Of a stretch of 51,833 bases of DNA, positions 25,586 through 34,060 are shown piece after piece. This stretch comes from Bacillota bacterium (GTDB lineage Bacteria > Bacillota > Sulfobacillia > Sulfobacillales > Sulfobacillaceae): contig JAKACZ010000035.1 in the NCBI GenBank assembly GCA_021820965.1, positions 1 through 51,833 on the forward strand, written 5' to 3'. The first letter of the stretch is position 1, and each line of letters opens with the position of its first letter. Below the pieces are notes generated by a model that had not been told where the DNA came from, searched no databases, and saw only the letters and a program-made list of their open reading frames with translations. The translations under genes were made by a program, and so were the position numbers.

Positions 25586-26192
25586 CCTCTGGATTTTGCA
25601 GCATGATTCGCTACCGGCTCCGCGCATCGGGTCTGACTTAGTGATTTGGCCCACGACGACGCTTCCGTCCCCCACCCAACTTAGGACCTGGGCGGGTTGG
25701 TCCGAGGCCGCTGTTCTGGCGGGCATGATCGAGACAGGTCAGGTGCTGGCCTTTCGACCTCATCCTCAAGAATGGCCAGACGCCGCCTTGGCAATTGGCT
25801 CCGGCCGAATTTGGCGCTTTCACGGCCGCTACATCGCCTGGCTGACGGAGGATGATTTGGCCGTCCCGGAAATTCCGCGCGCGCTGGCATTGGCGGGTGT
25901 AGATCTCATCCTCTGTCGTACCGTCCCGAAACCCCTGCACCCGCTTAATCCGCTCTGGCGCGCAGTGCAGGCCAATCAGGTGTATGGGCTGACCCTGCAC
26001 GAAAACCCCGTGCTCTACGTACCCTGTGAACTTGATCCGGCTGAAGAAGGGGTTCTGGCGCTAAGTGCAGTTCAGGGCGGACTGAGAGCCGAGCTTGACT
26101 TTGAACGGTTGGCCGATGCGCGAAGGCTCTATCCGGTTCGGCAACTCCTGAGGCCCGGCCTCTACAAACAGCAGCGGTGGTGGTCGCCGTGA
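25578..26192 (+). CDS. Nitrilase-fold protein without the catalytic triad (pseudoenzyme)
   Basis: 204 residues resembling a carbon-nitrogen hydrolase: DLVIWPTTTLP where active members have (V/F)PE, the ALALAGVDLILC strand that follows the nucleophile, NPLWRAVQANQVYGL, and a C-terminal ELDFERLADARRLYPVRQLLRPGLY typical of the family end. The Glu, Lys and Cys of the E-K-C triad are not at their places, and about 60-80 residues of the usual length are missing. It is translationally coupled to the carboxypeptidase upstream and overlaps the intact nitrilase-family gene downstream, suggesting a pair of related subunits or a decayed duplicate. Confidence 0.65.
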   Translation: MVSLWILQHDSLPAPRIGSDLVIWPTTTLPSPTQLRTWAGWSEAAVLAGMIETGQVLAFRPHPQEWPDAALAIGSGRIWRFHGRYIAWLTEDDLAVPEIPRALALAGVDLILCRTVPKPLHPLNPLWRAVQANQVYGLTLHENPVLYVPCELDPAEEGVLALSAVQGGLRAELDFERLADARRLYPVRQLLRPGLYKQQRWWSP

Positions 26193-27223
26193 CCGTAGTG
26201 AACGCCGACAACAGCCCTTCCGTGAACGCCGCCACCCGCGCGGGGCTCGCTTTGTGGCTCCGGTTGAAGCTGGCCCGAGATGTGCCCCGGCCGTCTTCGT
26301 CACCACCCAAAACCACTCTGCCCACCGATCGCGTTAAAATTGCCGCGGTCCAGTGGAATGCCGATCCTGTGCGGCGGGTCCAGGATTGGTCCGAGCGGGT
26401 TCAGGCGCTTTTTCGCCAGGCTAGCCGCACGCACTGTCATTTACTGGTGTTTCCGGAATATCTTCCGTTGTCGCTTTTGGGCGCCGTGATGCCTTCGACC
26501 AATGCCGTCAACACACTAACCGACACGACCATTCGGGCTCTCTTGCGGTCGCTGGCACCGGCGACATTCCGTCATTGGTACCGGTGGATGTCGGCACTCA
26601 GCCGTCAATATCGAATAGTTACGGTGGCAGGCTCAGGATTGACCGTACATCGTGGTCAGTTGGTGAACGTAGCGGTGGGCTTTGATGCTGACGGCGTCGA
26701 GCGGATGTGGCAGCCGAAATGGCACCCGCTACCCGATGAATTGCGGTGGGGCGTGGCTAAAGGACAGCCCAGACCATTGGATGTTCTAAATCCCTGGGGG
26801 CTTTGCACCATGGTGTGCAATGACGCCAGCTATTACGAGAGCTTTCGCATGGCCGAAGCCCTCCAGGTGCGCATCGCCACCGTACCGATTGCCGATCCAG
26901 ATCCACGGTATACGGAAGGTAAAGCGAGACGGGGTTGTTTTTCCCGGGTGCAAGACGTCCCTATGGTGGGGGTCGTCGCGGCGTCCACCGGGCGCTTGTT
27001 TGGCCTGCGTCTTACCGGTAAGGCCGGAATTTATCTCCCTGCCGAGCTGACCCCCGACGGAACCGGGGTGCTGGCGGAGTCCTCGCATCCGGTTGGTGAG
27101 GGCATCGTATCGGCGGTGGTGTCGTTGACCCAGGTGGAAGAGTTTCAGCGCGATTATCAGGCCCGCCATCCGGTTCCCCCGCCGGAATTTCTGGAGGCTT
27201 TATATCAGTTTGAGGAGGATTAG
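26177..27223 (+). CDS. Carbon-nitrogen hydrolase (nitrilase superfamily)
   Basis: 348 residues. After an N-terminal extension of about 50 residues, the hydrolase domain begins at VKIAAVQWNAD. The catalytic triad is present: Glu94 (VFPEYLP), Lys181 (WQPKWHPLPDE) and Cys214 (MVCNDASYYE). Members cleave nitriles, amides or N-carbamoyl groups; the substrate cannot be told from sequence. The GTG start at 26177 overlaps the preceding related gene by 16 bases. The gene is followed by a DedA gene after 6 bases, so carboxypeptidase, both nitrilase-fold genes and DedA form one operon. Confidence 0.85.
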   Translation: MVVAVTVVNADNSPSVNAATRAGLALWLRLKLARDVPRPSSSPPKTTLPTDRVKIAAVQWNADPVRRVQDWSERVQALFRQASRTHCHLLVFPEYLPLSLLGAVMPSTNAVNTLTDTTIRALLRSLAPATFRHWYRWMSALSRQYRIVTVAGSGLTVHRGQLVNVAVGFDADGVERMWQPKWHPLPDELRWGVAKGQPRPLDVLNPWGLCTMVCNDASYYESFRMAEALQVRIATVPIADPDPRYTEGKARRGCFSRVQDVPMVGVVAASTGRLFGLRLTGKAGIYLPAELTPDGTGVLAESSHPVGEGIVSAVVSLTQVEEFQRDYQARHPVPPPEFLEALYQFEED

Positions 27224-27229
27224 TAAATC

Positions 27230-27826
27230 ATGCTGACCCACGCCGCGGACGCGATTTTAGCTCTAGGCCTCATGGGCGTCTTCTTAGGCATGGTGCTGGA
27301 GAGTTGTTACATCCCGGTGCCCTCGGAGATCATTCTCCCGTACGCCGGTTACCTGGCCTATTCCGGCCGTGCATCGCTGCCGGCGGCGATGGCCGCAGGA
27401 CTGGCGGGAGGACTTGTCGGCGCCGTCATTGGCTATGGCATCGCGCGTTGGGGTGGACGGCCGCTGGTGGAACAGTACGGCCGCTACATTGGGGTGCGCC
27501 GCCATGAAATAGAACGCGCCGACGGTTGGTTTCAGCGGCACGGCGATGGTGCGGTATTTTTTGGCAGGTTACTGCCCGGCGTCCGCACCTACATCTCTCT
27601 TCCCGCCGGAATTGCCGACATGCCGTTTGGGCGGTTTGTCGGGTTTACGCTCCTCGGGGCCCTGCCCTGGACGGTTCTCTTTACCTACCTGGGCTATCGG
27701 CTGGGATCCAGCTATGCGCACTTAGGGCCCGTTTCCCACTATTTTCTAGGGATTGTTGGCCTTCTTTTCATCATCTGGGTCATTCTGTTGTGGACCAGAA
27801 GTCGGCGCCGGCGTCCCACAGGATAA
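27230..27826 (+). CDS. DedA-family membrane protein
   Basis: 198 residues, several hydrophobic helices. Family motifs: ESCYIPVPSEIILPYAGYLA near the N terminus (re-entrant loop with conserved Glu), and FFGRLLPGVRTYISLPAGIADM with the conserved Arg residues in the second loop. DedA/SNARE-assoc proteins act as phospholipid (undecaprenyl phosphate or aminophospholipid) flippases in recent work and affect membrane homeostasis and drug resistance. ATG at 27230 follows a GAGGAGGA. The 3' end overlaps a minus-strand membrane gene by 47 bases. Confidence 0.9.
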   Translation: MLTHAADAILALGLMGVFLGMVLESCYIPVPSEIILPYAGYLAYSGRASLPAAMAAGLAGGLVGAVIGYGIARWGGRPLVEQYGRYIGVRRHEIERADGWFQRHGDGAVFFGRLLPGVRTYISLPAGIADMPFGRFVGFTLLGALPWTVLFTYLGYRLGSSYAHLGPVSHYFLGIVGLLFIIWVILLWTRSRRRRPTG

Positions 27827-28340
27827 GCCAAGGGATGGCAACCAGGCCGAGCGGCCAGACCAGCCCGGCGCCAGTGATGGCCTTTAACAAAAATCGCAAG
27901 CCCGCCGCTCCGGTTATAACGACGACTAACGGCCTCATCACGCGTATGAAACGGCGCGGCAGCGGATCCAGTGCCGCGGGCAGGATGGAGCCGGCCGTGG
28001 CGCCAGCCCAGACGGCTAGCGCCGGAGCGCCGGTTAGCGCCAGCGCCGTCCAGGCGCCGGCCGCGTCAATCCATACCAATAGCAGCGGCACCCCGTTCGA
28101 CTGACCGCGGATTATTGCGCGCAGCGCGAACGCAGACAATAATAGGCCTCCCAACGCCCACCCCAATCTCAGGCCGGAGAAGCTGACCCGCGGCACCAAC
28201 CACATCACCGCCAAAGCGGACAGGACCACGACGCTGCTCCACGGTCCGCGCCAGCCGGAGTCCGACCATTCCGGCGCCGAGGTTTGGTACGCGAGCACCA
28301 AAGCCAAAATCATGGTGACGTACGTAAGCGGCACACGCAT
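27780..28340 (-). CDS. Unknown multi-spanning membrane protein
   Basis: 186 residues with about five hydrophobic segments (for example MILALVLAYQTSA, SVVVLSALAVMWLVP, GWALGGLLLSAFALRA, ALALTGAPALAVWAGATAGSI). No family motif recognised. ATG at 28340 has GAAGGGAG upstream and lies 8 bases after the stop of the GH18 gene on the same strand, so they are probably co-transcribed. The open frame continues upstream but there overlaps the GH18 gene. Its 3' end runs antisense into dedA. An integral-membrane companion of the exported GH18 protein is possible. Confidence 0.6.
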   Translation of the reverse strand: MRVPLTYVTMILALVLAYQTSAPEWSDSGWRGPWSSVVVLSALAVMWLVPRVSFSGLRLGWALGGLLLSAFALRAIIRGQSNGVPLLLVWIDAAGAWTALALTGAPALAVWAGATAGSILPAALDPLPRRFIRVMRPLVVVITGAAGLRFLLKAITGAGLVWPLGLVAIPWLILWDAGADFWSTTE

Positions 28341-28348
28341 TCTCCCTT

Positions 28349-29431
28349 CTACGGCACGTTCTTCCAAAATCCCGGGTCCTCCATGCCCAGGCGCCAGAGT
28401 GCGATGCCTCGTAAGTGATATTGCCGTGCCAGAGCTAGCCGCGCTTTGGCCGAACGATCGCCCATGAACCAGACAACATGAGAGGTGCCGTTCTTGGTAT
28501 AAGTGAAAGTGTTCTGCGACTCCGACGCAATATAACGGATCGGCACCCCATATGATTTGGCCATCGCTTTGGCGGTGACGTCCGCCACCGTTGGGGCAGC
28601 ACCAGCTCGACCATTGTTTACCCAATCGTATCCGTACATACCGATAGCCAGAACCAGACGGTTTTTTGGGGCAGCGTGGACGGCTTGGACCACGTTTTCT
28701 TTCACCCAGGCATACGGGGCCACGGGGCCGGGCGGCCCGCCGCTGTAGTGGTGGTCATACGCCATGATGACCAGGTAATCGGCGTGAGCTGCCAGAGCCT
28801 TGTAATCGTATGCCCCATTAACCGAAGTCGACAACCCCTTTAACGGAAACACTGATACGGCGACGATTTTGTGAAGCGGTTTGAGATTTCGGAACAAATC
28901 CCGAATGAACAGAGATAAATCAGTTCGGCTCTGAGGTTTTAGCAGCTCAAAGTCGATGCTGGCGCCGTCTAGATGGTCGGCGCGCACCACCGATTCAATG
29001 TTTTTAGCCGCTCGTGTCCGCATCGTCGCCGACAAGAGGACATTGCTACGCCCCCCGGCATTCACGAATAGCGGAACGACCTTGATCTGGCGGGCGTGGG
29101 CGGCGGCTACCAGGCTGGCGTCATAGCCGGTATCGGTCACGGAACCGGTGGGACTGACGCTATACCACAAGGGACTCACTTGCGTCAACTGCCTGGCGTG
29201 GGCGTCAAATGAGGCCCTGGAGCCGGGCGTGCCGCTCCCTTTCACGTTGTTTTGGTAAAATCCGATGACCTCAACGCCCAGACGCGATTTAGGCATAGCG
29301 GCCGGGCCCTGGAGGCGGGCGACGAAGGACGACACCGCCCAAATCAGTAACACGAGCGTGATCAGTCCGCCAGAAATCATGGCCACGACCCGGTTTTCAC
29401 GAATCCAAGCGGGCCAGCGAAAGTTCTCCAT
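28349..29431 (-). CDS. Membrane-anchored GH18-family glycosidase (YaaH/SleL-like)
   Basis: About 360 residues. One N-terminal membrane helix (about 16-37), then a glycoside hydrolase 18 barrel. The catalytic signature is LDGASIDFEL (154-163), with Asp160 and the acid Glu162 in the DxxDxDxE-like pattern. VIMAYDHHYSGGPPGP and RGIALWRLGMED are further conserved barrel strands. In Firmicutes such proteins cleave N-acetylglucosamine-muramic acid linkages in spore cortex or envelope (YaaH/YdhD type) and are made during sporulation or germination. ATG at 29431 follows AAGGAGGG. No LysM repeat is present, unlike YaaH. Confidence 0.85.
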   Translation of the reverse strand: MENFRWPAWIRENRVVAMISGGLITLVLLIWAVSSFVARLQGPAAMPKSRLGVEVIGFYQNNVKGSGTPGSRASFDAHARQLTQVSPLWYSVSPTGSVTDTGYDASLVAAAHARQIKVVPLFVNAGGRSNVLLSATMRTRAAKNIESVVRADHLDGASIDFELLKPQSRTDLSLFIRDLFRNLKPLHKIVAVSVFPLKGLSTSVNGAYDYKALAAHADYLVIMAYDHHYSGGPPGPVAPYAWVKENVVQAVHAAPKNRLVLAIGMYGYDWVNNGRAGAAPTVADVTAKAMAKSYGVPIRYIASESQNTFTYTKNGTSHVVWFMGDRSAKARLALARQYHLRGIALWRLGMEDPGFWKNVP

Positions 29432-29483
29432 GGGCGAATCCCTCCTTAGCATTAGGATGGATTCCGGGGCGACTTCACATGCG

Positions 29484-29699
29484 TCAGGTGGATGATTTGG
29501 GCAATCGTCGCTGCCTCAGGCGTCGATTTTCCCGCTCCAACGCTCCGATACGGAGTTTCTGCTGGCGTTCCTGCCATGCGACTAAATTTAACAGCACCCG
29601 GCGACTGGCGCGCAGCCGAACCATCTCGCGCTCCAGTTGCCGCACCCGCATCTGAAGCCGTGCCACTTCCTGTTCCGAACTCCTGTACCGCACCACCAT
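29484..29699 (-). CDS. Small coiled-coil protein, unknown
   Basis: 71 residues, strongly charged and helical: heptad pattern in the stretch from SEQEVARLQMRVRQLEREM onward and again in RIGALERENRRLRQRR. No membrane segment or cysteine. ATG at 29699 has a GGAGG-type site a few bases upstream (GGAGACGGAGGGA). It precedes the GH18 gene on the same strand by about 50 bases, so it may be its operon partner or a small structural/regulatory protein. No family recognised. Confidence 0.55.
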   Translation of the reverse strand: MVVRYRSSEQEVARLQMRVRQLEREMVRLRASRRVLLNLVAWQERQQKLRIGALERENRRLRQRRLPKSST

Positions 29700-29790
29700 T
29701 CCCTCCTCCGTCTCCAGTATACCGTGGCATCTGGGAATTTATTCCTTTCAGTATCGTACTGGGGTGAGCGTGAAGCTTGAGAGAAGGAAA

Positions 29791-30678
29791 TGAGTTTGGG
29801 GCGTCGCTACGGATCAATTACTCGCGCGCACTGCGGTCGGCGATCCCATGGCCTTACTCGGGTACGATAGTCACCGGAATCGGTACTTTTTCGGCTACAT
29901 GCCCTGGGCCATGGCCGTCGTCAATGCCGTGCCTGGACAACCCAGCCATCCCCTGATTGTCAGCTTGGCCTTGCACCCGGGCAATCGCCACGATGCGGTC
30001 GCCTATCCCGATCTCCTGGTCAAAACCCAAACACTCTACCGTCCCCTGGAGCCGACCATTCAGATCACCCATAGTATCGGGGAGGCGGCCTTTGATTGCA
30101 ATGAGCTCTGGGAGTTTACGCGGGCTCGCGGGATCATCCCGGCATTTGCGCCCCATGGCGCAGTCCAACCCGCCCATCTCAGTCCGGCGGCACAGGCCGC
30201 CGGCATTCACCTCACCGACCAGAATCAGCCCGTGTGTGCAGCGGACCAGCCGTTAATCTGTCTGGGCACGAAACGGCTGGGGGTCACGGTCTACGCGTGT
30301 CCTCTCCGCCAACACCGCCACGCGGTGTGTGCGACGCCGTGTGCGAAAGCTCGCAAAACCGTCACGGTCAACTCCCGGGAATCTCGCTATGCCGATAGCG
30401 GCGTGCCCTATGGCACGCCCGCCTGGCAAGCCTTGTATGCCGAACGGACCGGGGTGGAACGCGGGTTTAGTTTATGGACGCAGAATGGGGTAAAACGGGC
30501 GGGCCACCGCCGACCGTATCTGTGGGTGGCCCGCTTGGCCATCGGCGCCATTGTGGCTCACCATCAAGCCTGGAACCGCAGCGCAGCGAAGCGGCCATTC
30601 CCATATGACACCTGTCATGTTGTTTTCATGACATCGGTCACTGGGTTGCGAACTGCATCGGGTGTACGCTTGCGATGA
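29791..30678 (+). pseudogene. Truncated DDE transposase (C-terminal two thirds)
   Basis: Open frame of 276 codons from ATG 29848, extending in frame upstream to a stop near 29790. YFFGYMPWAMAVVNAVPGQPSHPLIVSLALHPGNRHD is the second-catalytic-Asp region of DDE transposases, and ERTGVERGFSLWTQNGVKRAGHR is the final catalytic-Glu helix (T-x-VER-x-F). The N-terminal part with the HTH and first Asp is missing, and no matching terminal repeats were found at either border. It ends just before the operator and promoter region of an ABC transporter operon that itself is decayed. Confidence 0.7.
30605..30633 (+). promoter_or_regulatory. Operator-like cluster of three ATGACA half-sites
   Basis: ATGACA (30605-30610), CC, TGTCAT (30613-30618) form a perfect palindrome, and a further ATGACA follows at 30628-30633; TGTCATG (30613-30619) and CATGACA (30627-30633) also form a 7-bp inverted repeat. 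This lies 80-107 bases before the ABC transporter start and inside the end of the transposase frame. It could be the binding site for the (now broken) response regulator encoded downstream. Confidence 0.5.
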
Positions 30679-30711
30679 AAAATCACAGAAGTGGAAGGAG
30701 GCCCGAGTGCG

Positions 30712-31623
30712 GTGACGACCAAGGCTATCGAATGCCACGGCTTGACGAAGCGCTATGGACCCCAACTGGCGCTCAGCGATGTGACGCTGGCGATTCCGGA
30801 GGGTCGGAAAGTGGCGATATTGGGGCCTAACGGGGCCGGCAAAACCACGTTTATCAGTCTCTGGCTCGGTCTCTTGCATCCGACCGCCGGGACCTGCTCC
30901 ATTCGGGGACAGTCACCTGATGCAGCTATCCGTCAAGGCTGGGTGGGCGCTGTCTTGCAGGAAACGGTGCTCCCCAGTTTGGTGACGGCGTCGGAACTAT
31001 TGACCCATGTCGGCCGATTTTATCCCCACCCGTTGTCCGCGGCCGGATGTCTAGCGCTCGCGGGTATTCCTGAGTTGGCGTCCCGCCGTGTGGATCACCT
31101 GTCAGGCGGCCAACGTCGGCGCGTCGCGTTTGCCCTGGCCCTGGTGGGCCAGCCGCGTCTGCTGTTCTTGGATGAGCCGACTGAGAGTATGGATCTCGAC
31201 GCCCGCGATGGGTTTTGGCGCCAGGTCACGGGGTGGGCAGAGGAGGAAGGCCGCACCATCTGCTTTTCCACGCACAATTTGGCGGAGGCCGAACGCTATG
31301 CGGATGACGTGGTGGTGTTGCATCGCGGGACGTTGGTGGCGTTTGACACGCCCGAACAGTTAGCCCGCGGCGCGGGCGTTGCGCGCGTGCGGTTCACTGC
31401 GCACGGCGAGTCCGCGGCTGACCTCCAGGGCCGACTTGGCGTCGGCATCCGAGCCCTCTCGAACGGCGGTCGATTCGAGGCGGTTGGTGATAACCTCGAT
31501 ACGCTGCTTCGGGCGGTCGTGCCCGATCCGGCTTGCTCCGAGTTTGACCCGCTCCAGGATACCTTGGAGGATGCATTTCGCGAGCTGGTTAGATCGCATG
31601 ACCAAGGAGGGACGACTGCATGA
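30712..31623 (+). CDS. ABC transporter ATP-binding protein
   Basis: ATPase of an ABC-2-type exporter. About 303 residues: Walker A GPNGAGKT (38-45), Q-loop around VLQETVLP, signature LSGGQRRR (130-137), Walker B LLFLDEPT (150-157), and the switch His in STHNLAEAERY. The C-terminal 85 residues extend past the nucleotide domain as in drug/antibiotic exporters. GTG at 30712 is preceded by GGAGG at 30697-30701; the first in-frame GTG (30691) overlaps that site. The stop overlaps the permease start (GCATGA at 31620). Likely exports a toxic compound or lipid; the substrate is unknown. Confidence 0.92.
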   Translation: MTTKAIECHGLTKRYGPQLALSDVTLAIPEGRKVAILGPNGAGKTTFISLWLGLLHPTAGTCSIRGQSPDAAIRQGWVGAVLQETVLPSLVTASELLTHVGRFYPHPLSAAGCLALAGIPELASRRVDHLSGGQRRRVAFALALVGQPRLLFLDEPTESMDLDARDGFWRQVTGWAEEEGRTICFSTHNLAEAERYADDVVVLHRGTLVAFDTPEQLARGAGVARVRFTAHGESAADLQGRLGVGIRALSNGGRFEAVGDNLDTLLRAVVPDPACSEFDPLQDTLEDAFRELVRSHDQGGTTA

Positions 31624-32363
31624 AAGCGACGGCCGGACAGGTGACGCTGGATCTCCTGCGAACGGTGCGCAATGTGCGCTACATCATCTTTACCCTCGGT
31701 ATTCCCGTCGGGTTCTATCTCCTGTATGGGGCGATGTTCGGTTCGCACCACAGCTTTGCCCACACATCGTGGGGAGCGTACTTTCTCATTTCCATGGCGA
31801 CATATGGCGCCATCGGCACGACCTTGAACGTAACCGGAACCGAAGCGGCCCAAGAACGCGCGCAAGGCTGGCAGAGGTATCTCGCATTGACGCCGTTGTC
31901 GGGCACGCAGTACGTGGTGGCCAAAATCATGACCGCCATGATCGCCAGTTTGGGCGTGATGGTGGTACTGATGCTGGTGGCAGCCCTGCGCGGAGTCGCG
32001 ATCTTCACCCAGCCGATTCTCCCCGCCATCTTCGGGGTCTGGCTGGGATCCATCAGCTTCGCTGCCTTGGGCCTCTGGATTGGTCAGGTACTTGACAGTA
32101 CGACCGCGTCCTACGGGGTTGTGGTCCTCTATCTCGCCCTGGGATTTTTAGGAGGGTTATGGACACCACTCTCTGTTTTGCCCGCAGTTTTTAGCCACAT
32201 CGCGGCGTGGCTTCCCTCCTATGCGGCGGCCTCGCTCGGTTGGTCCGCGTTGGCGCACCACGCTGAATCCCTCCGCAATATGGGAGTCTTGGCCGGGTAT
32301 ATAATCGTGTTTGGTGGAGCAGCGGGACTGGTCTATGCGCGGCGCGAGTTTAGACGCGAATAA
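31620..32363 (+). CDS. ABC-2-type transporter permease
   Basis: 247 residues with six hydrophobic helices (start IIFTLGIPVGFYLLYG; end AGYIIVFGGAAGLVYARREF). GTTLNVTGTEAAQERAQGWQRYLALTPLSGTQYVVAKIMTAM is the coupling-helix and second-helix region of ABC-2 permeases (GT-x-x-x-ERE-GW-R-L-TPLS). Translationally coupled to the ATPase upstream, and its 3' end overlaps the start of the sensor kinase remnant. With a DesK-like kinase and a response regulator behind it, the layout is that of YvfRSTU-type export operons. Confidence 0.9.
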   Translation: MKATAGQVTLDLLRTVRNVRYIIFTLGIPVGFYLLYGAMFGSHHSFAHTSWGAYFLISMATYGAIGTTLNVTGTEAAQERAQGWQRYLALTPLSGTQYVVAKIMTAMIASLGVMVVLMLVAALRGVAIFTQPILPAIFGVWLGSISFAALGLWIGQVLDSTTASYGVVVLYLALGFLGGLWTPLSVLPAVFSHIAAWLPSYAAASLGWSALAHHAESLRNMGVLAGYIIVFGGAAGLVYARREFRRE

Positions 32364-33477
32364 AGGGCAGTGGCGTTGGATTATCGCTTCCTCGGTGTGG
32401 TTAGTTTACCTGGCGTATCCCATCGCTGAGTTTACCCGCCGACCGGAGACGTTGGCCCAGGACATCGTCGCAGGGGTCATGCTGGCCGTCTATGTGGCCG
32501 TGTATTTCTGGGCGTGGAGCCGGCCCCAAACCCGCCCGGGGCGGCTGAAGGCCGGCGCAGCAGGCCTGACCGCGTTGTCGGTCGCGGCCATGTGGGGGCT
32601 CACGTTGCCCTATGCCCTAGGCGGTCTGGTCTTCGTGGGTCCGTTGTTGGGATTTATTCGATAGTGGTGGATTCAGGTTTTCGGAGCGGTGGTGGTGCTG
32701 GGGATTATGGGGGCGGCGTGGCGGCTCGGCCATGACCCCCAGTCTCTCCTGTGGACGTTGGGGATCCCCTTCTTAGGTCTGGTCGTCGCGATGCGGATCT
32801 ACGGCGACTATTGGCACCTGTTTCACAAGCTGCGCCGGGCTGAAGATGCCGTGCGTGAGTTGGCGGTGGTCAATGAACGGTTGAAGCTGTCTCGCGATTT
32901 GCATGACATTGTCGGCCACAGCCTCTCGGTCATGGCGCTCCGTGCCGAGCTTGCCGCCCGGCAAGCGGAAGCGGCCGCACCCGCAGCGGCGGATGAAATG
33001 CTTCACGTAGTCCAGACGGCTCGGGACGCACTGCGGGATGTCCGGGCCGTGATTTCCCGTTGGCGAGTGGTGTCGTTTGTGGAAGAATGGGGCAACGCGG
33101 AGCGGGTTCTCGCATCGGCTGGCATCACAGCACTGACGGTCTTCACCCTCGGCGACCTTCAGTTGCCGCCCGAAGTCGACCGGGTATTTGGATTCTTCGT
33201 GCGCGAAGGTGTGACGAACATTCTCCGCCACAGTCGGGCCACGGAATGCCGCTTGATGGTGCGCAAGGAGAACTTGACTCTGTCCATTCGACTGGAAGAC
33301 AACGGCCATCAAGACACGGCGTTGGCGGAGGATGGCGGTTCGGGCATTGTGGGGCTCCGCGAGCGATTTGCTGAATTAGGAGGCAGCGTCGCGGCAGCAC
33401 TTCAGGCGTCCGGTTATGTGCTAGAATCGACGCTGCCATGGATTGATCCGAGGACGACACCCCATGCCGCCCATTAG
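32335..33477 (+). pseudogene. DesK/LiaS-type sensor histidine kinase interrupted by an in-frame TAG
   Basis: The frame from ATG 32335 encodes four membrane helices, stops at TAG 32662-32664 (GFIR, stop, WWIQVF) and continues in the same frame with two more helices and a full kinase core: HisKA_3 H-box RDLHDIVGHSLSVMALR and an HATPase domain with REGVTNILRHSRAT (N box) and GSGIVGLRERF (G box). One base change to CAG or TGG would restore a six-helix kinase. A soluble-to-two-helix product could still be made from GTG 32689 or ATG 32707. It overlaps the response regulator fragment by 14 bases. Confidence 0.75.
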
Positions 33478-33679
33478 GCTGGTGATTATTGAAGACCAAT
33501 ACCTGGTCCGGGATGCGCTCGCTCGGCTGATGGCCAAGGAACCAGACATTGAAGTCGTGGCTGCCGCCGATGATGGGCAAACTGGCGTATCCTTAACCGA
33601 GCGACTGCAGGGACACATAGTTCGCGCTGCGGATGGCCCTACAGGCACCCTTGGCCATGCGTCACATCCAAACTTGTGA
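33464..33679 (+). pseudogene. Response regulator, truncated in the receiver domain
   Basis: ATG 33464 overlaps the end of the kinase. The first 50 codons are the start of a NarL/LuxR-type receiver (IRLVIIEDQYLVRDALARLM with the acidic pair, then EVVAAADDGQTGVSL). After TERLQ the sequence no longer matches: the phosphoacceptor Asp strand, the rest of the receiver and the HTH output domain are missing, and an unrelated tail runs to a stop at 33679. The signalling pair is therefore dead or hijacked by another regulator. Confidence 0.7.
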
Positions 33680-34015
33680 GTGCTGCGGCATCCCGGGCCA
33701 TTTCGATGCCTCGGCAATCACGGCACCCCGAGCTCCCGCACCGGGACGATGGGCTCACGAATCAGCGCTCGCCACCAGGCTGGCACCCACCTTTAAGAAT
33801 CGCCACGGTACTTTCGATAGGAGCACCTTGGCGAAGCTGGCCCCGCATCATCCAAGGCCTCGGTGCAGCCGGCGGGTATCATGGTCGGCTACCATCCCGC
33901 GGCTTCCGCGAGTTTCCAGATATATCATCGGGCACCATAGGTATTGGCCGAACTGTACTGCGTGGGGTCGCCCCATAGGGCCTGATTCCGAGAAATCTCG
34001 TGAAATCGGCAAACT
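33680..34015. other. Region without recognisable gene, probably rearrangement debris
   Basis: Overlapping open frames of 100-140 codons exist but show no motif, no ribosome site and no agreement with neighbours. The stretch lies between the truncated response regulator and the pepA terminator; the break that removed the regulator probably lies near 33610. Confidence 0.45.
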
Positions 34016-34019
34016 CGAC

Positions 34020-34048
34020 AAAAAAAGGGGCCGGATAGCCCGGCCCCT
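34020..34048 (-). terminator. Rho-independent terminator after pepA
   Basis: GGGGCCGG (34028-34035), loop, CCGGCCCC (34041-34048), with a run of eight A on the plus strand (34020-34027), which is a T run on the minus strand. It follows the pepA stop by about 12 bases. Confidence 0.9.
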
Positions 34049-34060
34049 TTGATGTCACCC

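Noticed and set aside
33633..34052. 139-codon frame with CECCGIPGHF resembling a zinc knuckle
   Set aside because: Only one Cys cluster, no ribosome site, and it runs into the pepA terminator hairpin.
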